A DNA stretch of 29,094 nt from a virus, in the IMG/VR virus record IMGVR_UViG_3300035698_001363, positions 1-29,094 of that record; one strand, given 5' to 3'. The notes under the pieces are model-generated. The model was not told where the DNA came from. It ran no database searches and was given only the letters and a program-made list of their open reading frames with translations. Below are positions 13,198 to 21,434 of this stretch, piece after piece. Made by a program: the position numbers and the translations under genes. Positions within the stretch are counted from its first letter, which is position 1, and every line of letters starts with the position of its first letter.

Positions 13198-15351
13198 ATG
13201 AAAATACTAAGTAAGATTACTAATTTTTTTAATAAAAAGTCTATTGAGTACGGAGGATTTGAATTACTGAATAGACTAACATCAGGTAAATGGGGCAAGA
13301 CTAAAATGTTAAGGCAGTACGAGAAATCGTTATATGTTTATGCTTGCGTTTCTAAGATAGCTGAAAAGGTAGCGTCTATCGATTTAGCTCTTTATCAGAT
13401 TTTAAACTCAAAGGGAGATACTGTGCAGGTACTTAGTCATGACGCTTTAGATTTACTTTTTAAAGTTAATCCTTTCCAAACAAAAAACGAGTTCATACAA
13501 ATAACTGAAATCAACCTTAAATTATCAGGAGATGCTTTTTGGCTTAAACTTAGAGGAGAGAGAGGACAGGTATCAGAACTTTGGAATCTAAGACCGGACT
13601 ACATGCAAATAATTAAAGATCCTAACGATTTTATAAAAGCATATAAGTTTAATAAAGACGATGGTACTAGTGAGATATTTAATCCAGAAGATATAGTACA
13701 TTTTAAATATCCATCTCCTTTGGATGCTTATTATGGAATCAGTCCGATAGCTAGTGCTAGTACTAGAATTGAAACAGAAGAATTAGCTTCAACTTATCAA
13801 AGAAATTTCTTCTTGAATAATGCTCGGCCAGACGCAGCGATTAAAACATCTGGTAATTTGACTAAGAAGCAAAAGGATGATATGAGAGAAAGTTTTGAAG
13901 ATAGACATAAAGGAAAAGGTAAAAATTCAAAACTAGCAATCTTCGAGGGAGGTTTAGAATATCAACAATTATCTATTTCTCAGAGAGAGATGGATTTTAT
14001 TGAATCAATGAAATTTACTAGAGATGATATCTTAGTAGCTTTCGGAGTGCCTAAAGCAATCGTAGCAGTTACAGATGACGTCAATCGAGCAAATGCAGAA
14101 ACATCAATGTATATATTTTTGAGTGAAACTATAAAGCCAGAGATCAAGATGTTAGTAGAGAAGATTAATGAGATGTTAATAATGCCTGAATTTGGAGAGA
14201 ATTTATTTTTAGATTTTGCGGATCCAACGCCAGAGAATAGAGAGCAGACTATAACGAATTATGAATCAGGACTTAAGAATGGTTATTTTGTTATAAACGA
14301 AGTTAGAAGTATGGAGAATTTACAACCTCTTGATGGTGGTTGGGATTTACGTATGCCTTTAAATTTGATTCCAGTTGGAGGATTACCTAAAAAAGACCAA
14401 ACAAAGGCATTAGATATTTGGAGAAAACATAAAGAACTTGAAGCAGATGTTAAAAGAAATAAGATATTTAAAGGACGGCAAACGCTTTTAAAGAAGTTTT
14501 TGTTTAAAGAGGAATTAATAAAGGAATTTAAAAAGACATTTAAACCAACTAAAGTCAATGATAAGATTAAATTGATTAAAGATAATAAGAGTGATGATAA
14601 TGAAAAGAAAATAACTCCATTGATTAAAGAAGCTATTAGAGAAGATTACGCAAATATGGTTATTAAACAAATAGACGCCCGGGCAGAGAGAATGAAGATG
14701 GGGATTAATAGTTTAGCGTCTCAGCAAGAAGAGGATTTAATAGTTCAGTTAGATAAAATAGGAGATTTAACTAAAGCGATAGGACCTGAAACTAAAAAGG
14801 TAATAAATGATTTTTATAAAGGACAAGAAGAGATTTTTGCTGAATTTTCTTTGCCATTCATTGATGAGTTTGTTAGAACATCAGGAGTAGAAGCAATGGC
14901 AATGGTAAATCCTGATGAAAGTTTTGTTATGACAGAATCAATCGTTAAAGTAATTGAGAGAAGATCAGTAGAGTTTGGACTAGGAATAAATAAAACTACC
15001 AGGGAAAGAGTAAATAAAGCTATTGAAGCAGGACTAGAAGATGGAGAGGGAATGATTAAGATTAGTGATCGTATCAATGATGTTTATAAAGAATTTCCAA
15101 CATGGAGATCAGACTTGATTGCTCGAACAGAATCAACCGCAGCGAATAACGAGGGGTTTATTGAAGCTTATAAACAAAGTGGAGTAGCAACTCATAAAGA
15201 ATGGATTGCAACAATGGACGATAGAACTAGAGAAGCACATAGAGAACTTGATGGAGATATTGTAAAATTGGATGAAAACTTTAGTAATGGGTTGAAATTT
15301 CCAAGTGAGCCGAATTGTCGTTGTGTTATTGGACCGGCTTTTGAAAGTTAG
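13198..15351 (+). CDS. portal protein fused to MuF-like head morphogenesis domain
   Basis: Residues 1 to about 400 are an HK97-family portal: YACVSKIAEKVASIDLALYQ, GDAFWLKLRG, EDIVHFKYPSPLDAYYGISPI, and FTRDDILVAFGVPKAIVAV are characteristic. A charged linker (about 405-475) leads to a second domain ending in the SPP1 gp7/MuF signature: RSDLIARTESTAANNEGFIEAYK, then EWIATMDDRTREAHRELDG, LKFPSEPNCRCVIGP. Usually portal and MuF are separate genes; here 717 residues form one chain. The portal ring is the DNA gate, and MuF-type proteins enter the capsid in few copies and may be injected. Direct fusion would fix their ratio at one per portal subunit. Confidence 0.9.
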   Translation: MKILSKITNFFNKKSIEYGGFELLNRLTSGKWGKTKMLRQYEKSLYVYACVSKIAEKVASIDLALYQILNSKGDTVQVLSHDALDLLFKVNPFQTKNEFIQITEINLKLSGDAFWLKLRGERGQVSELWNLRPDYMQIIKDPNDFIKAYKFNKDDGTSEIFNPEDIVHFKYPSPLDAYYGISPIASASTRIETEELASTYQRNFFLNNARPDAAIKTSGNLTKKQKDDMRESFEDRHKGKGKNSKLAIFEGGLEYQQLSISQREMDFIESMKFTRDDILVAFGVPKAIVAVTDDVNRANAETSMYIFLSETIKPEIKMLVEKINEMLIMPEFGENLFLDFADPTPENREQTITNYESGLKNGYFVINEVRSMENLQPLDGGWDLRMPLNLIPVGGLPKKDQTKALDIWRKHKELEADVKRNKIFKGRQTLLKKFLFKEELIKEFKKTFKPTKVNDKIKLIKDNKSDDNEKKITPLIKEAIREDYANMVIKQIDARAERMKMGINSLASQQEEDLIVQLDKIGDLTKAIGPETKKVINDFYKGQEEIFAEFSLPFIDEFVRTSGVEAMAMVNPDESFVMTESIVKVIERRSVEFGLGINKTTRERVNKAIEAGLEDGEGMIKISDRINDVYKEFPTWRSDLIARTESTAANNEGFIEAYKQSGVATHKEWIATMDDRTREAHRELDGDIVKLDENFSNGLKFPSEPNCRCVIGPAFES

Positions 15352-15367
15352 TATTTTAATTTAATTA

Positions 15368-15376
15368 TGCTATAAT
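15368..15376 (+). promoter_or_regulatory. extended -10 promoter TGCTATAAT (leaderless)
   Basis: TGCTATAAT is followed by AAAATT and then ATG 15383, the same six-base spacing as at 3937, 4494 and 21446. A leaderless mRNA for the prohead protease is predicted. Confidence 0.65.
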
Positions 15377-15382
15377 AAAATT

Positions 15383-16186
15383 ATGAAACCTAAAAAGAAA
15401 AAACAATCAAAGCAACACAAGGATAAAATTAAATCATCAGATCTACTACATAAAGATTTTGGTTTTAAGGTTAAGAGTATTGATGAAGATCAACATATTA
15501 TTAGAGGTGTATTTTCGACACCAGATGAAGATAGACATGGGGAAGCTATAGATCAAAAGGGATGGAACCTTGATGAGTATTTAAAGAATCCGGTTGTTTT
15601 ATTTGCTCATGATCAATGGATACCGGCAGTTGGACAGATGATGGAGTTATCAGTTGGTAAAAAAGGATTAGAGGGAGCGATTAAATTTGCGGTAGAAGAG
15701 CATGATCTAGCAAAAACTTTATTTAATCTTTATAAAGGGAAATACATGAGGGCTTTCTCAGTTGGATTCAGATGTAATAAGAGAGAAATTATAGAAGATA
15801 AAGATGGTAACGAGCAGATCATATTAAGAGAAAATGAATTGTATGAATTATCTTGTGTAAATGTAGGGGCTAACGCTAGAGCTTTGGCCAAACAAAAAGG
15901 AATCAATATGAAATCAGTTAGAGAAGCATCTAAAAAGATTAATGGTAGATCAAAGAAAATAAGTTTAACAGATAAAACAATAGAAAAAATCAGTAATAAT
16001 TTATATAAAAAGATTCAAAAGAATATAAGAAACGATAAAGCCGTTGTTAAAAACAACATAAAAAAGATCGAAACCCCTAACGGCAAGGGCGCTAAGAGGA
16101 ATAAATTTGCCTCTACACAACAAATCAACAAAGCAATTAGAGCGCTTTTGAAAGAAAGGCGTAAAAGAGATAAATTTAATAATTAA
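15383..16186 (+). CDS. prohead protease, HK97-type (U35)
   Basis: The conserved core runs from KSIDEDQHIIRGVFSTPDEDRHGEAI through NPVVLFAHDQ (His nucleophile partner, about residue 75) to KGKYMRAFSVGFR (Ser of AFSVGF, about 129-134) and LYELSCVNVGANARA. These are the His and Ser of the HK97 prohead protease. It trims scaffold domains from the capsid protein during maturation. The C-terminal 90 residues are strongly basic and may be the part that is cleaved or binds the scaffold. It lies directly before the capsid gene, as usual. Confidence 0.92.
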   Translation: MKPKKKKQSKQHKDKIKSSDLLHKDFGFKVKSIDEDQHIIRGVFSTPDEDRHGEAIDQKGWNLDEYLKNPVVLFAHDQWIPAVGQMMELSVGKKGLEGAIKFAVEEHDLAKTLFNLYKGKYMRAFSVGFRCNKREIIEDKDGNEQIILRENELYELSCVNVGANARALAKQKGINMKSVREASKKINGRSKKISLTDKTIEKISNNLYKKIQKNIRNDKAVVKNNIKKIETPNGKGAKRNKFASTQQINKAIRALLKERRKRDKFNN

Positions 16187-16195
16187 AATTATATT

Positions 16196-17557
16196 ATGAA
16201 TATAGCAAAATTGATAGCCAAGTTTATGAAAATTGGCTATAAGAAACTATCAGATTCAGAACAGAAATTATTGGGAGACAATGTTAGTTTAATGTCAGTA
16301 GGTCAAAAATCAAAATGGGATAAATTAGAGAAAAAGAGAAACTCTAAAAAATCAGTAAAGAATGATGACGAGTTTGACGAAAAAGCATTGAAAGCTATGA
16401 TTTCAGATAGTGTTCAAGATGAAATTTCAGAAAAGATGGATCAAGTAGCTGACAAGTTAGTAAAGAAATTTTTTAAGAACGCTAAGGTAAGCAGAAAGAA
16501 AGCTATTGATACTGGTAAAAGAAGTAATAGCAAAGCAAATAATGAAACTAGAGACTTTTTGAAAGCATTGATTAGCAATGATACTGTTAAACTGGTTGAG
16601 TTAGAAAAAAAGACTACTACTTATAATCAGACTGGCGACGACGCTAGAGGTGGTTACACAGTACCAGAAGAATTAATGAACGAGGTATTAAGAATCGCTG
16701 AAAAGCAATATGGTTTAGCTCGAAGAGATTTCAGATATTTGCCATTTAGTGGACCGGGTAATGAACGAAAGATCCCAACATTGGCAAGTTCAGTATCAGT
16801 AACATGGGTAAACGAAGCAGGAGCAAAGACAAGTTCAAATCCTACTTTCGGATTAGTTACTCAAACATTAAAGAAATTGGCCGCTATTATTCCTTTCACA
16901 GAAGAAATTATCGAAGATTCACTTATCAACTTGACTCAGTTAGTAGCAGAATTATTCGCTGAGGCAGTAGCTAAGGAAGAAGATGTACAGTTCTTTTATG
17001 GAACAGGATCACCTTGGACTGGTATTCTAAATAACGGTTCAGTGGTTGTAGTAGCATTAGCAACAGGAGAGGGAGTTTCAGATATTAGTTTTGAGAAATT
17101 AGTAGATATGCAAGACGCATGTCCATCAGGTGCTTTGGCAGGGGCTAAGTATTATATGAATAGAACAATTTTCAGTTATCTTAGAAAACTTAGAACTGAC
17201 GCAGTAAGTGCAGCAGACAGTAAAGGTGCATTTTTACTACCGCCAACTAAAACATCTCTTGAAGATATTTTAGGATTTCCTATTGAATTATCAGACGCTT
17301 TCCCAGATAAGACTTTGACTGGGGCATCTAAACCATTCGTTGTATTTGCCAACTTAAAGATTGCCGCAATTTTCGGAGATAAACAACAGATCAGAGCCAA
17401 GCTTTTAGATCAAGCAACTATCACAGATGGAGACGGAACAACAACTATTAATCTTGCAGAGCAAGATATGATCGCATTGCGATTAGAGGAAAGAGTAGGA
17501 TACGTTCTAGCTCTTCCAAGCGCAGTAGTAGTATTAAAAACTGGTGCAGCTTCATAG
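16196..17557 (+). CDS. major capsid protein, HK97 fold
   Basis: Residues 1 to about 140 are a charged helical region typical of the HK97 scaffold-like delta domain. The capsid fold begins near NQTGDDARGGYTVPEELMNEVLRI (about 143-166), followed by the strand region RKIPTLASSVSVTWVNEAGA, TLKKLAAIIPFTEEIIEDS and the VAKEEDVQFFYGTGSPWTGIL segment. The order is the standard phage_capsid family. The prohead protease encoded just upstream would remove the delta domain, probably near residues 130-145. The gene starts after an A/T-only leader 9 bp past the protease stop, and a large hairpin follows its end. Confidence 0.94.
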   Translation: MNIAKLIAKFMKIGYKKLSDSEQKLLGDNVSLMSVGQKSKWDKLEKKRNSKKSVKNDDEFDEKALKAMISDSVQDEISEKMDQVADKLVKKFFKNAKVSRKKAIDTGKRSNSKANNETRDFLKALISNDTVKLVELEKKTTTYNQTGDDARGGYTVPEELMNEVLRIAEKQYGLARRDFRYLPFSGPGNERKIPTLASSVSVTWVNEAGAKTSSNPTFGLVTQTLKKLAAIIPFTEEIIEDSLINLTQLVAELFAEAVAKEEDVQFFYGTGSPWTGILNNGSVVVVALATGEGVSDISFEKLVDMQDACPSGALAGAKYYMNRTIFSYLRKLRTDAVSAADSKGAFLLPPTKTSLEDILGFPIELSDAFPDKTLTGASKPFVVFANLKIAAIFGDKQQIRAKLLDQATITDGDGTTTINLAEQDMIALRLEERVGYVLALPSAVVVLKTGAAS

Positions 17558-17579
17558 GAATAGGTAAAGGATATATAAA

Positions 17580-17617
17580 ATTGGTACGGGGTGGGAGAAG
17601 AACCTGCCCCGACCAAT
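17580..17617 (+). promoter_or_regulatory. large hairpin after the capsid gene
   Basis: ATTGGT-a-CGGGGTGGG (17580-17595) pairs with CCTGCCCCGACCAAT (17603-17617) around the loop AGAAGAA, giving about 15 pairs with one bulged A and two G-U pairs. No U run follows, so it is not a classic intrinsic terminator. It may protect the 3' end of the abundant capsid mRNA, weaken read-through, or form the 5' part of the next transcript (TATATA-like sequence just before it). The next gene starts 29 bp later. Confidence 0.6.
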
Positions 17618-17646
17618 ACTTAATTAATCAATAATACTAAAATTAT

Positions 17647-18150
17647 ATGGCAGCAACAGTCCAAATAAACGAGTATAATGACGTTGGTGGGGATGAAACT
17701 ACTAATATTAGTAATTCTAATATGGGATCCGTAGATGATCCGAATCTAGTAGCAGCTGATAATCCAGTAGTACCAGGAGAAAACACTTTTGAGAAATATC
17801 AGAAGATAGATGTCACAGCAATGGGTGGATCAAGTTCTATTGATAATCTAAAGATTTGGAGAACTACAGCTTTAGGTGGATCAGCGGTTCACGTCACAAA
17901 TGCTAGAGAGACTTCATACGGCGGAGCAGAAAGTTTCGTACAGCCAGTAGTTAGTGATTCAAGCGTAGCAACTGAAACAATGCCGACAAGTGAGCCAACA
18001 GACGCAAATTTAGGGATTGGTGGATCATTGACAGGAGAATTGACAGGTGCAGGTTCATCAGATTATTTAGTTCATCAGATTCAGACTGATTCAGGAGATG
18101 TAGTAGGTGCTTCATGTACCATGCATTATCAGTACGACGAGGTAGCTTAA
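17647..18150 (+). CDS. putative virion decoration protein, 167 aa
   Basis: A Gly/Ser/Thr-rich, beta-type protein with no charged helices: MAATVQINEYNDVGG, NLVAADNPVVPGENTFEKYQ, LKIWRTTALGGSAVHV and MHYQYDEVA at the end. Its pattern of INE...FEKYQK...MGGSS.IDNLK.W recalls phage structural proteins encoded just after the major capsid gene, but I cannot name the family with certainty. Position and composition suggest it coats the capsid, and the strong hairpin before it could adjust its expression relative to capsid protein. Confidence 0.5.
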   Translation: MAATVQINEYNDVGGDETTNISNSNMGSVDDPNLVAADNPVVPGENTFEKYQKIDVTAMGGSSSIDNLKIWRTTALGGSAVHVTNARETSYGGAESFVQPVVSDSSVATETMPTSEPTDANLGIGGSLTGELTGAGSSDYLVHQIQTDSGDVVGASCTMHYQYDEVA

Positions 18151-18172
18151 AATTAAATATAGAAAGGGAAAA

Positions 18173-18373
18173 ATGGTTATGGGAAAAATAACATGCGGGC
18201 CCTGTGGTAAAGTATTTAAAACTAGAGAAGAATACTTAAACCATAAATGTGCTAAAGCTGATGGGGCTAAACCAACTGAACCGGAGTATTTAATAAAGAC
18301 TACAACTCCAAACTTTGCCAAGATATCAGAAGCTTCATTGAAGCGTGGTAAAGAAAAAAAAGATAAGAAATAA
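18173..18373 (+). CDS. small zinc-finger-like protein, 66 aa
   Basis: CGPCGKVFKTREEYLNHKC (residues 8-26) is a C2H2/C2HC-type finger: CxxC, then twelve residues to H-x-C. The rest is a Lys-rich tail. One of the few starts with a Shine-Dalgarno-like sequence (GAAAGGGAAAA) before it; ATG 18173 or ATG 18179 could be used. Small zinc-finger proteins among capsid genes are known in phages but rarely understood. It might bind DNA or the capsid interior. Confidence 0.65.
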   Translation: MVMGKITCGPCGKVFKTREEYLNHKCAKADGAKPTEPEYLIKTTTPNFAKISEASLKRGKEKKDKK

Positions 18374-18409
18374 TTAATAATAAGCAATACAATGCTGAAA
18401 ACCGAGCAA

Positions 18410-18448
18410 TATAATGCAAAGATTACCGCTCGGGAAACCAGCGGTAAT
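18410..18448 (+). promoter_or_regulatory. -10 box plus 5' hairpin with CTCGGGAAACCA loop (copy 2)
   Basis: TATAAT at 18410-18415 predicts a start at about 18422, the first base of the stem ATTACCGC (18422-18429), which pairs perfectly with GCGGTAAT (18441-18448). The loop TCGGGAAACCA shares the 12-mer CTCGGGAAACCA with copy 1. A T-rich run (TTTAATTTT) follows, so the hairpin could also end transcription. Upstream CCGAGC (18402-18407) is complementary to GCTCGG (18428-18433), an alternative pairing that would break the stem. Confidence 0.5.
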
Positions 18449-18457
18449 TTTAATTTT

Positions 18458-18877
18458 ATGAAAACAACAAAGTACAATTTTACAAACAATAAGGGGGAAA
18501 AAGAAGAAGTCGATATAGTTGACTGGATTTGGGCAGTGGTTTATAAAGACGGCAAGGAATTGAAGCAGTATGATTCTAAAGGATTATTTCATCAGTTTCA
18601 GGAAATAGATCAAGATAATGTCAAACTCTTTATAATGTTAAACGTAGAGACAGGCAAGAGATTTGACATAGTTAAGACAGAAGATATGCAGATATTTCAT
18701 TTTTATAGAAATTGCGGAACTATAGACGGAGAAAACAGAAAAGAAAAGAGAGCATTTGTATTTGGATATAAGAATAGAAAAACTAAAAAGACAGCGTATC
18801 ATTATATTTTACCAAACGACACACTGCTAATATCGGAAGAAGATATTAGTTTAGTACCATATGGGATGTTTAATTAA
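18458..18877 (+). CDS. hypothetical protein, 139 aa
   Basis: I place the start at ATG 18458 (MKTTKYNFTNNKG), directly after the hairpin. The longer frame from ATG 18392 would translate the hairpin and a pair of near-identical 12-mers (GCAATACAATGC at 18384, GCAATATAATGC at 18406), which looks like leader rather than coding. The protein is mixed alpha/beta, with many charged and aromatic residues (WIWAVVYKDGKELKQYD, RAFVFGYKNRKTKKTAYHYILPND), and no signal or membrane segment. No family is recognised. It may be a regulator or accessory virion protein given its separate leader. Confidence 0.6.
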   Translation: MKTTKYNFTNNKGEKEEVDIVDWIWAVVYKDGKELKQYDSKGLFHQFQEIDQDNVKLFIMLNVETGKRFDIVKTEDMQIFHFYRNCGTIDGENRKEKRAFVFGYKNRKTKKTAYHYILPNDTLLISEEDISLVPYGMFN

Positions 18878-18892
18878 TTAATATAAAAACAT

Positions 18893-19666
18893 ATGGCAGA
18901 CGCAAAAATAACAGCGTTAGACGCTAAAACAACACCTGTAGACGCAGATGTTTTACCATTAGTAGATTCTACAGGGCCAACAACAAAAAAAGTAACATGG
19001 GCAAATATCAAAGCAACATTGAAAGCTTATTTTGATACTTTATATTCAATAGCAGTAAAAGCAACAGGAGCAGAACTAACAACAGGAACTGATGATGCTA
19101 AGTTTGCTACAGCTAAAGCGATTAAAGACTCTCATAATGTACCAAGTGTATTACCTAGCACAGCAGGGAAAGTTTTAACTTCTGATGGAACTGATTGGAT
19201 AAGTGCTGATCCAGCTGCTAGTGGAGGATTACCAGCAGGTGCTATAGTACCTTATGGTGGGTCAAGTGCTCCAGATGGATATTTATTATGTAATGACCAA
19301 GCAGTTTCTAGAACTACTTATTCAGATTTATTCACTGCAATAAGTACAAGCTATGGAGTAGGAGATGGTTCTACTACATTTAATGTTCCAGATTTAAGAG
19401 GAAATGTTCCAGTAGGTAAAGATTCTAGTACATTTAGTACTCTTGGAGCTACTGGTGGAGCAGAAACACATACATTGTCAACTGCAGAATTAGCTGCTCA
19501 TAGTCACGATATAGATGGTACTACGAATGAAGGTGGAGTTGGAAATCATGTAGATGTTGGAAGTAATGCATTAAGTCAGACTGCTTCAACAAAATCGGCT
19601 GGTAGTGGAAGTGCTCATAATAATATACAACCATATCAAGTGGTAAATTATATTATTAAGACTTAA
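18893..19666 (+). CDS. collar-domain fibre/receptor-binding protein
   Basis: The N-terminus (ADAKITALDAKTTPVDADVLPLVD, TKKVTWANIKATL) is a common attachment module of phage fibres. The C-terminal half has the phage tail collar domain: GAIVPYGGSSAPDGYLLCNDQAVSRT, YGVGDGSTTFNVPDLRGNVPVGKD, ELAAHSHDI and finally AHNNIQPYQVVNYIIKT. Such domains form trimeric tips that bind receptors, as in Mtd and T4 gp12. The unusual point is location: between capsid genes and connectors instead of after the tail tip gene. It may be a capsid fibre or a relocated tail fibre. Confidence 0.85.
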   Translation: MADAKITALDAKTTPVDADVLPLVDSTGPTTKKVTWANIKATLKAYFDTLYSIAVKATGAELTTGTDDAKFATAKAIKDSHNVPSVLPSTAGKVLTSDGTDWISADPAASGGLPAGAIVPYGGSSAPDGYLLCNDQAVSRTTYSDLFTAISTSYGVGDGSTTFNVPDLRGNVPVGKDSSTFSTLGATGGAETHTLSTAELAAHSHDIDGTTNEGGVGNHVDVGSNALSQTASTKSAGSGSAHNNIQPYQVVNYIIKT

Positions 19667-19685
19667 TATAATCTAAAATAAATCA

Positions 19686-21434
19686 ATGGCAGATTATTTA
19701 GTACAAGAAACTGAAGATAAAATACTTCAAGAAAATGATGATGGTATTTTATTAGAACAACAAACTCCTGCACCAGTAGGAATTGAAAAAGGTTTAGCAT
19801 ACAAAATAATAACTTCTGATGACATAGAAAAAGGATTAGTCTATGAAGTGGCATCGACGGTAAGCATTGAAAAAGTTTTAGCTTATACAGTTCTAACACA
19901 GGTAGGAGTTGAAAAGGCTTTAGCATATAAGATCAAAGCTACTCCGTCGAGTATTGAAAAAGCTTTAGATTATAAAGTTATAACATCAACTGATACAGAA
20001 AAGGTTTTAGCATATACAATAAGACCATCAACAGACGTAGATAAAGCCTTGGCATACGAGATCATAGCACCAGTAGCAATAGAGAAAGGTTTGCAATATA
20101 CAATTATTTATACTCCATCGGACATAACTAAAGGATTAATTTATAGTGTAATAACTACACCGTCAGCAACTGAAAAAGGATTAGCATACGAAGTTAGAAG
20201 CAATACTGACATAGAGAAAGGACTTCTTTATAAAGTTAGAGGTCAAGTAGATATTAATAAGGCATTAAGTTATACAGTTGAGACAACACCAGCAAGTATT
20301 ACTAAAAGTCTAGCGTATACTGTTTTAACTGTGCCTACGTCAATAGAAAAAGGATTAGATTATTTTTTAGTAGTAGTAACAGATATTGAAAAGGCATTGA
20401 GTTATGAAGTTAAAAGTCAGGTAGATATAAATAAAGGATTAGTATATGCAGTTAAACCATCAATAGATATAAATAAGACACTGCAATATACAGTGATAAC
20501 TGATACGGATATTAATAAAGGATTAGTTTATGGAATTATGATCCCGGCCGATATTAATAAAGGTTTAGATTATAAAGTATTGACTGACAATGATATTGAG
20601 AAAGGATTAATTTACAGAGTGTTAACAAATACTGATGTAGAAAAAGGTTTATCATATGTAGTTGGATATAAAATCGATATTAGTAAAGGTTTAGTTTATA
20701 CAATAAAATCACCAGTAGATGTTAACAAGGATTTACAGTACACAATTTTAACAGTACCTACATCAATTGAAAAGGGATTAGAATATAGAGTAAGACCATC
20801 AACTGACACCGAAAAAGGATTAGATTATACTGTACTAACTGTTCCATCTGGTATTGAAAAATCATTAGAGTATGAAGTGATCACAATTTTAGATATTAGT
20901 AAAGGACTACAATATACAGTTATAACTAATATAGACATTAACAAAGGGTTAGATTATTTTATATTGACAGACATAGATATTAATAAAGGACTTGATTATT
21001 GCATAATTACAGACACAGATATTAATAAAGGTTTGAGTTACGAAATAATTACTGAATTAGATATCAGCAAAGGATTAGATTATGAGATCAAGAACGTTCT
21101 CGACATAACAAAAGGATTAGATTATTATTTATTATTCGTCAATGATGTCAGTAAAGGGTTAGATTATTTAGTAATAACTGATACTAGCATACAAAAGCAA
21201 TTACAATACACAATTTACAACGTGAGAGAAGTTACTAAGCAACTTGACTATTTAGTCACATTAACTAAATCAATTCAAAAAACGAGCGAATATGAGGTAA
21301 TAACTAGCAGTGGGATAGAAAAGTCTTTAGATTATGAGGTATTGTCAGAGATGGAGATCACGAAGGCAATGGTTTATCAATTACAAATAAATCCTTATAG
21401 TAAAAAGGATAGTCCATATTCTAATTTTAAATAA
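19686..21434 (+). CDS. 582-aa protein of 38 tandem 14-residue repeats
   Basis: After a 32-residue head (MADYLVQETEDKILQENDDG..., similar to short LLQENGD-type beta motifs of phage virion proteins), residues 33-571 are 38 consecutive units of consensus I-x-K-G-L-x-Y-x-V-x-x-x-x-D. Thirty-one units have 14 residues and seven have 15, always with an added residue at a T/V-P-x turn; an 11-residue tail ends the protein. Alternating hydrophobic Leu, Tyr and Val argue for a beta-solenoid or stacked hairpins. The gene follows the collar-domain gene by 19 bp and precedes the connector promoter. It is probably an elongated virion fibre or capsid spike; function is inference and I know no family with this repeat. 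Confidence 0.8.
   Translation: MADYLVQETEDKILQENDDGILLEQQTPAPVGIEKGLAYKIITSDDIEKGLVYEVASTVSIEKVLAYTVLTQVGVEKALAYKIKATPSSIEKALDYKVITSTDTEKVLAYTIRPSTDVDKALAYEIIAPVAIEKGLQYTIIYTPSDITKGLIYSVITTPSATEKGLAYEVRSNTDIEKGLLYKVRGQVDINKALSYTVETTPASITKSLAYTVLTVPTSIEKGLDYFLVVVTDIEKALSYEVKSQVDINKGLVYAVKPSIDINKTLQYTVITDTDINKGLVYGIMIPADINKGLDYKVLTDNDIEKGLIYRVLTNTDVEKGLSYVVGYKIDISKGLVYTIKSPVDVNKDLQYTILTVPTSIEKGLEYRVRPSTDTEKGLDYTVLTVPSGIEKSLEYEVITILDISKGLQYTVITNIDINKGLDYFILTDIDINKGLDYCIITDTDINKGLSYEIITELDISKGLDYEIKNVLDITKGLDYYLLFVNDVSKGLDYLVITDTSIQKQLQYTIYNVREVTKQLDYLVTLTKSIQKTSEYEVITSSGIEKSLDYEVLSEMEITKAMVYQLQINPYSKKDSPYSNFK
19782..21398 (+). repeat. 42-bp coding repeat array, 38 units
   Basis: The repeat region of the preceding entry: 42-bp units (45 bp in seven cases). 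Third codon positions differ widely between units, so the array is old and maintained at protein level, while neighbouring units in the second half (for example ATTAATAAAGG-containing ones near 20500-21040) are more alike and suggest later local duplications. There are no spacers, so this is not a CRISPR array. Confidence 0.85.

Noticed and set aside
14283-14558. 91-codon open frame on the minus strand
   Set aside because: Shadow of the portal-MuF gene with no promoter or family pattern.
18112-18489. 125-codon open frame on the minus strand
   Set aside because: Crosses three + strand genes and the copy 2 hairpin; hydrophobic composition is what reverse-complemented A-rich coding gives.
19663-19926. 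87-codon minus-strand frame in the repeat gene
   Set aside because: Arises because the 42-bp repeats also lack stops on the other strand.
19782-21398. CRISPR-like regular repeats
   Set aside because: Units are contiguous, coding, diverged at third positions and without spacers.
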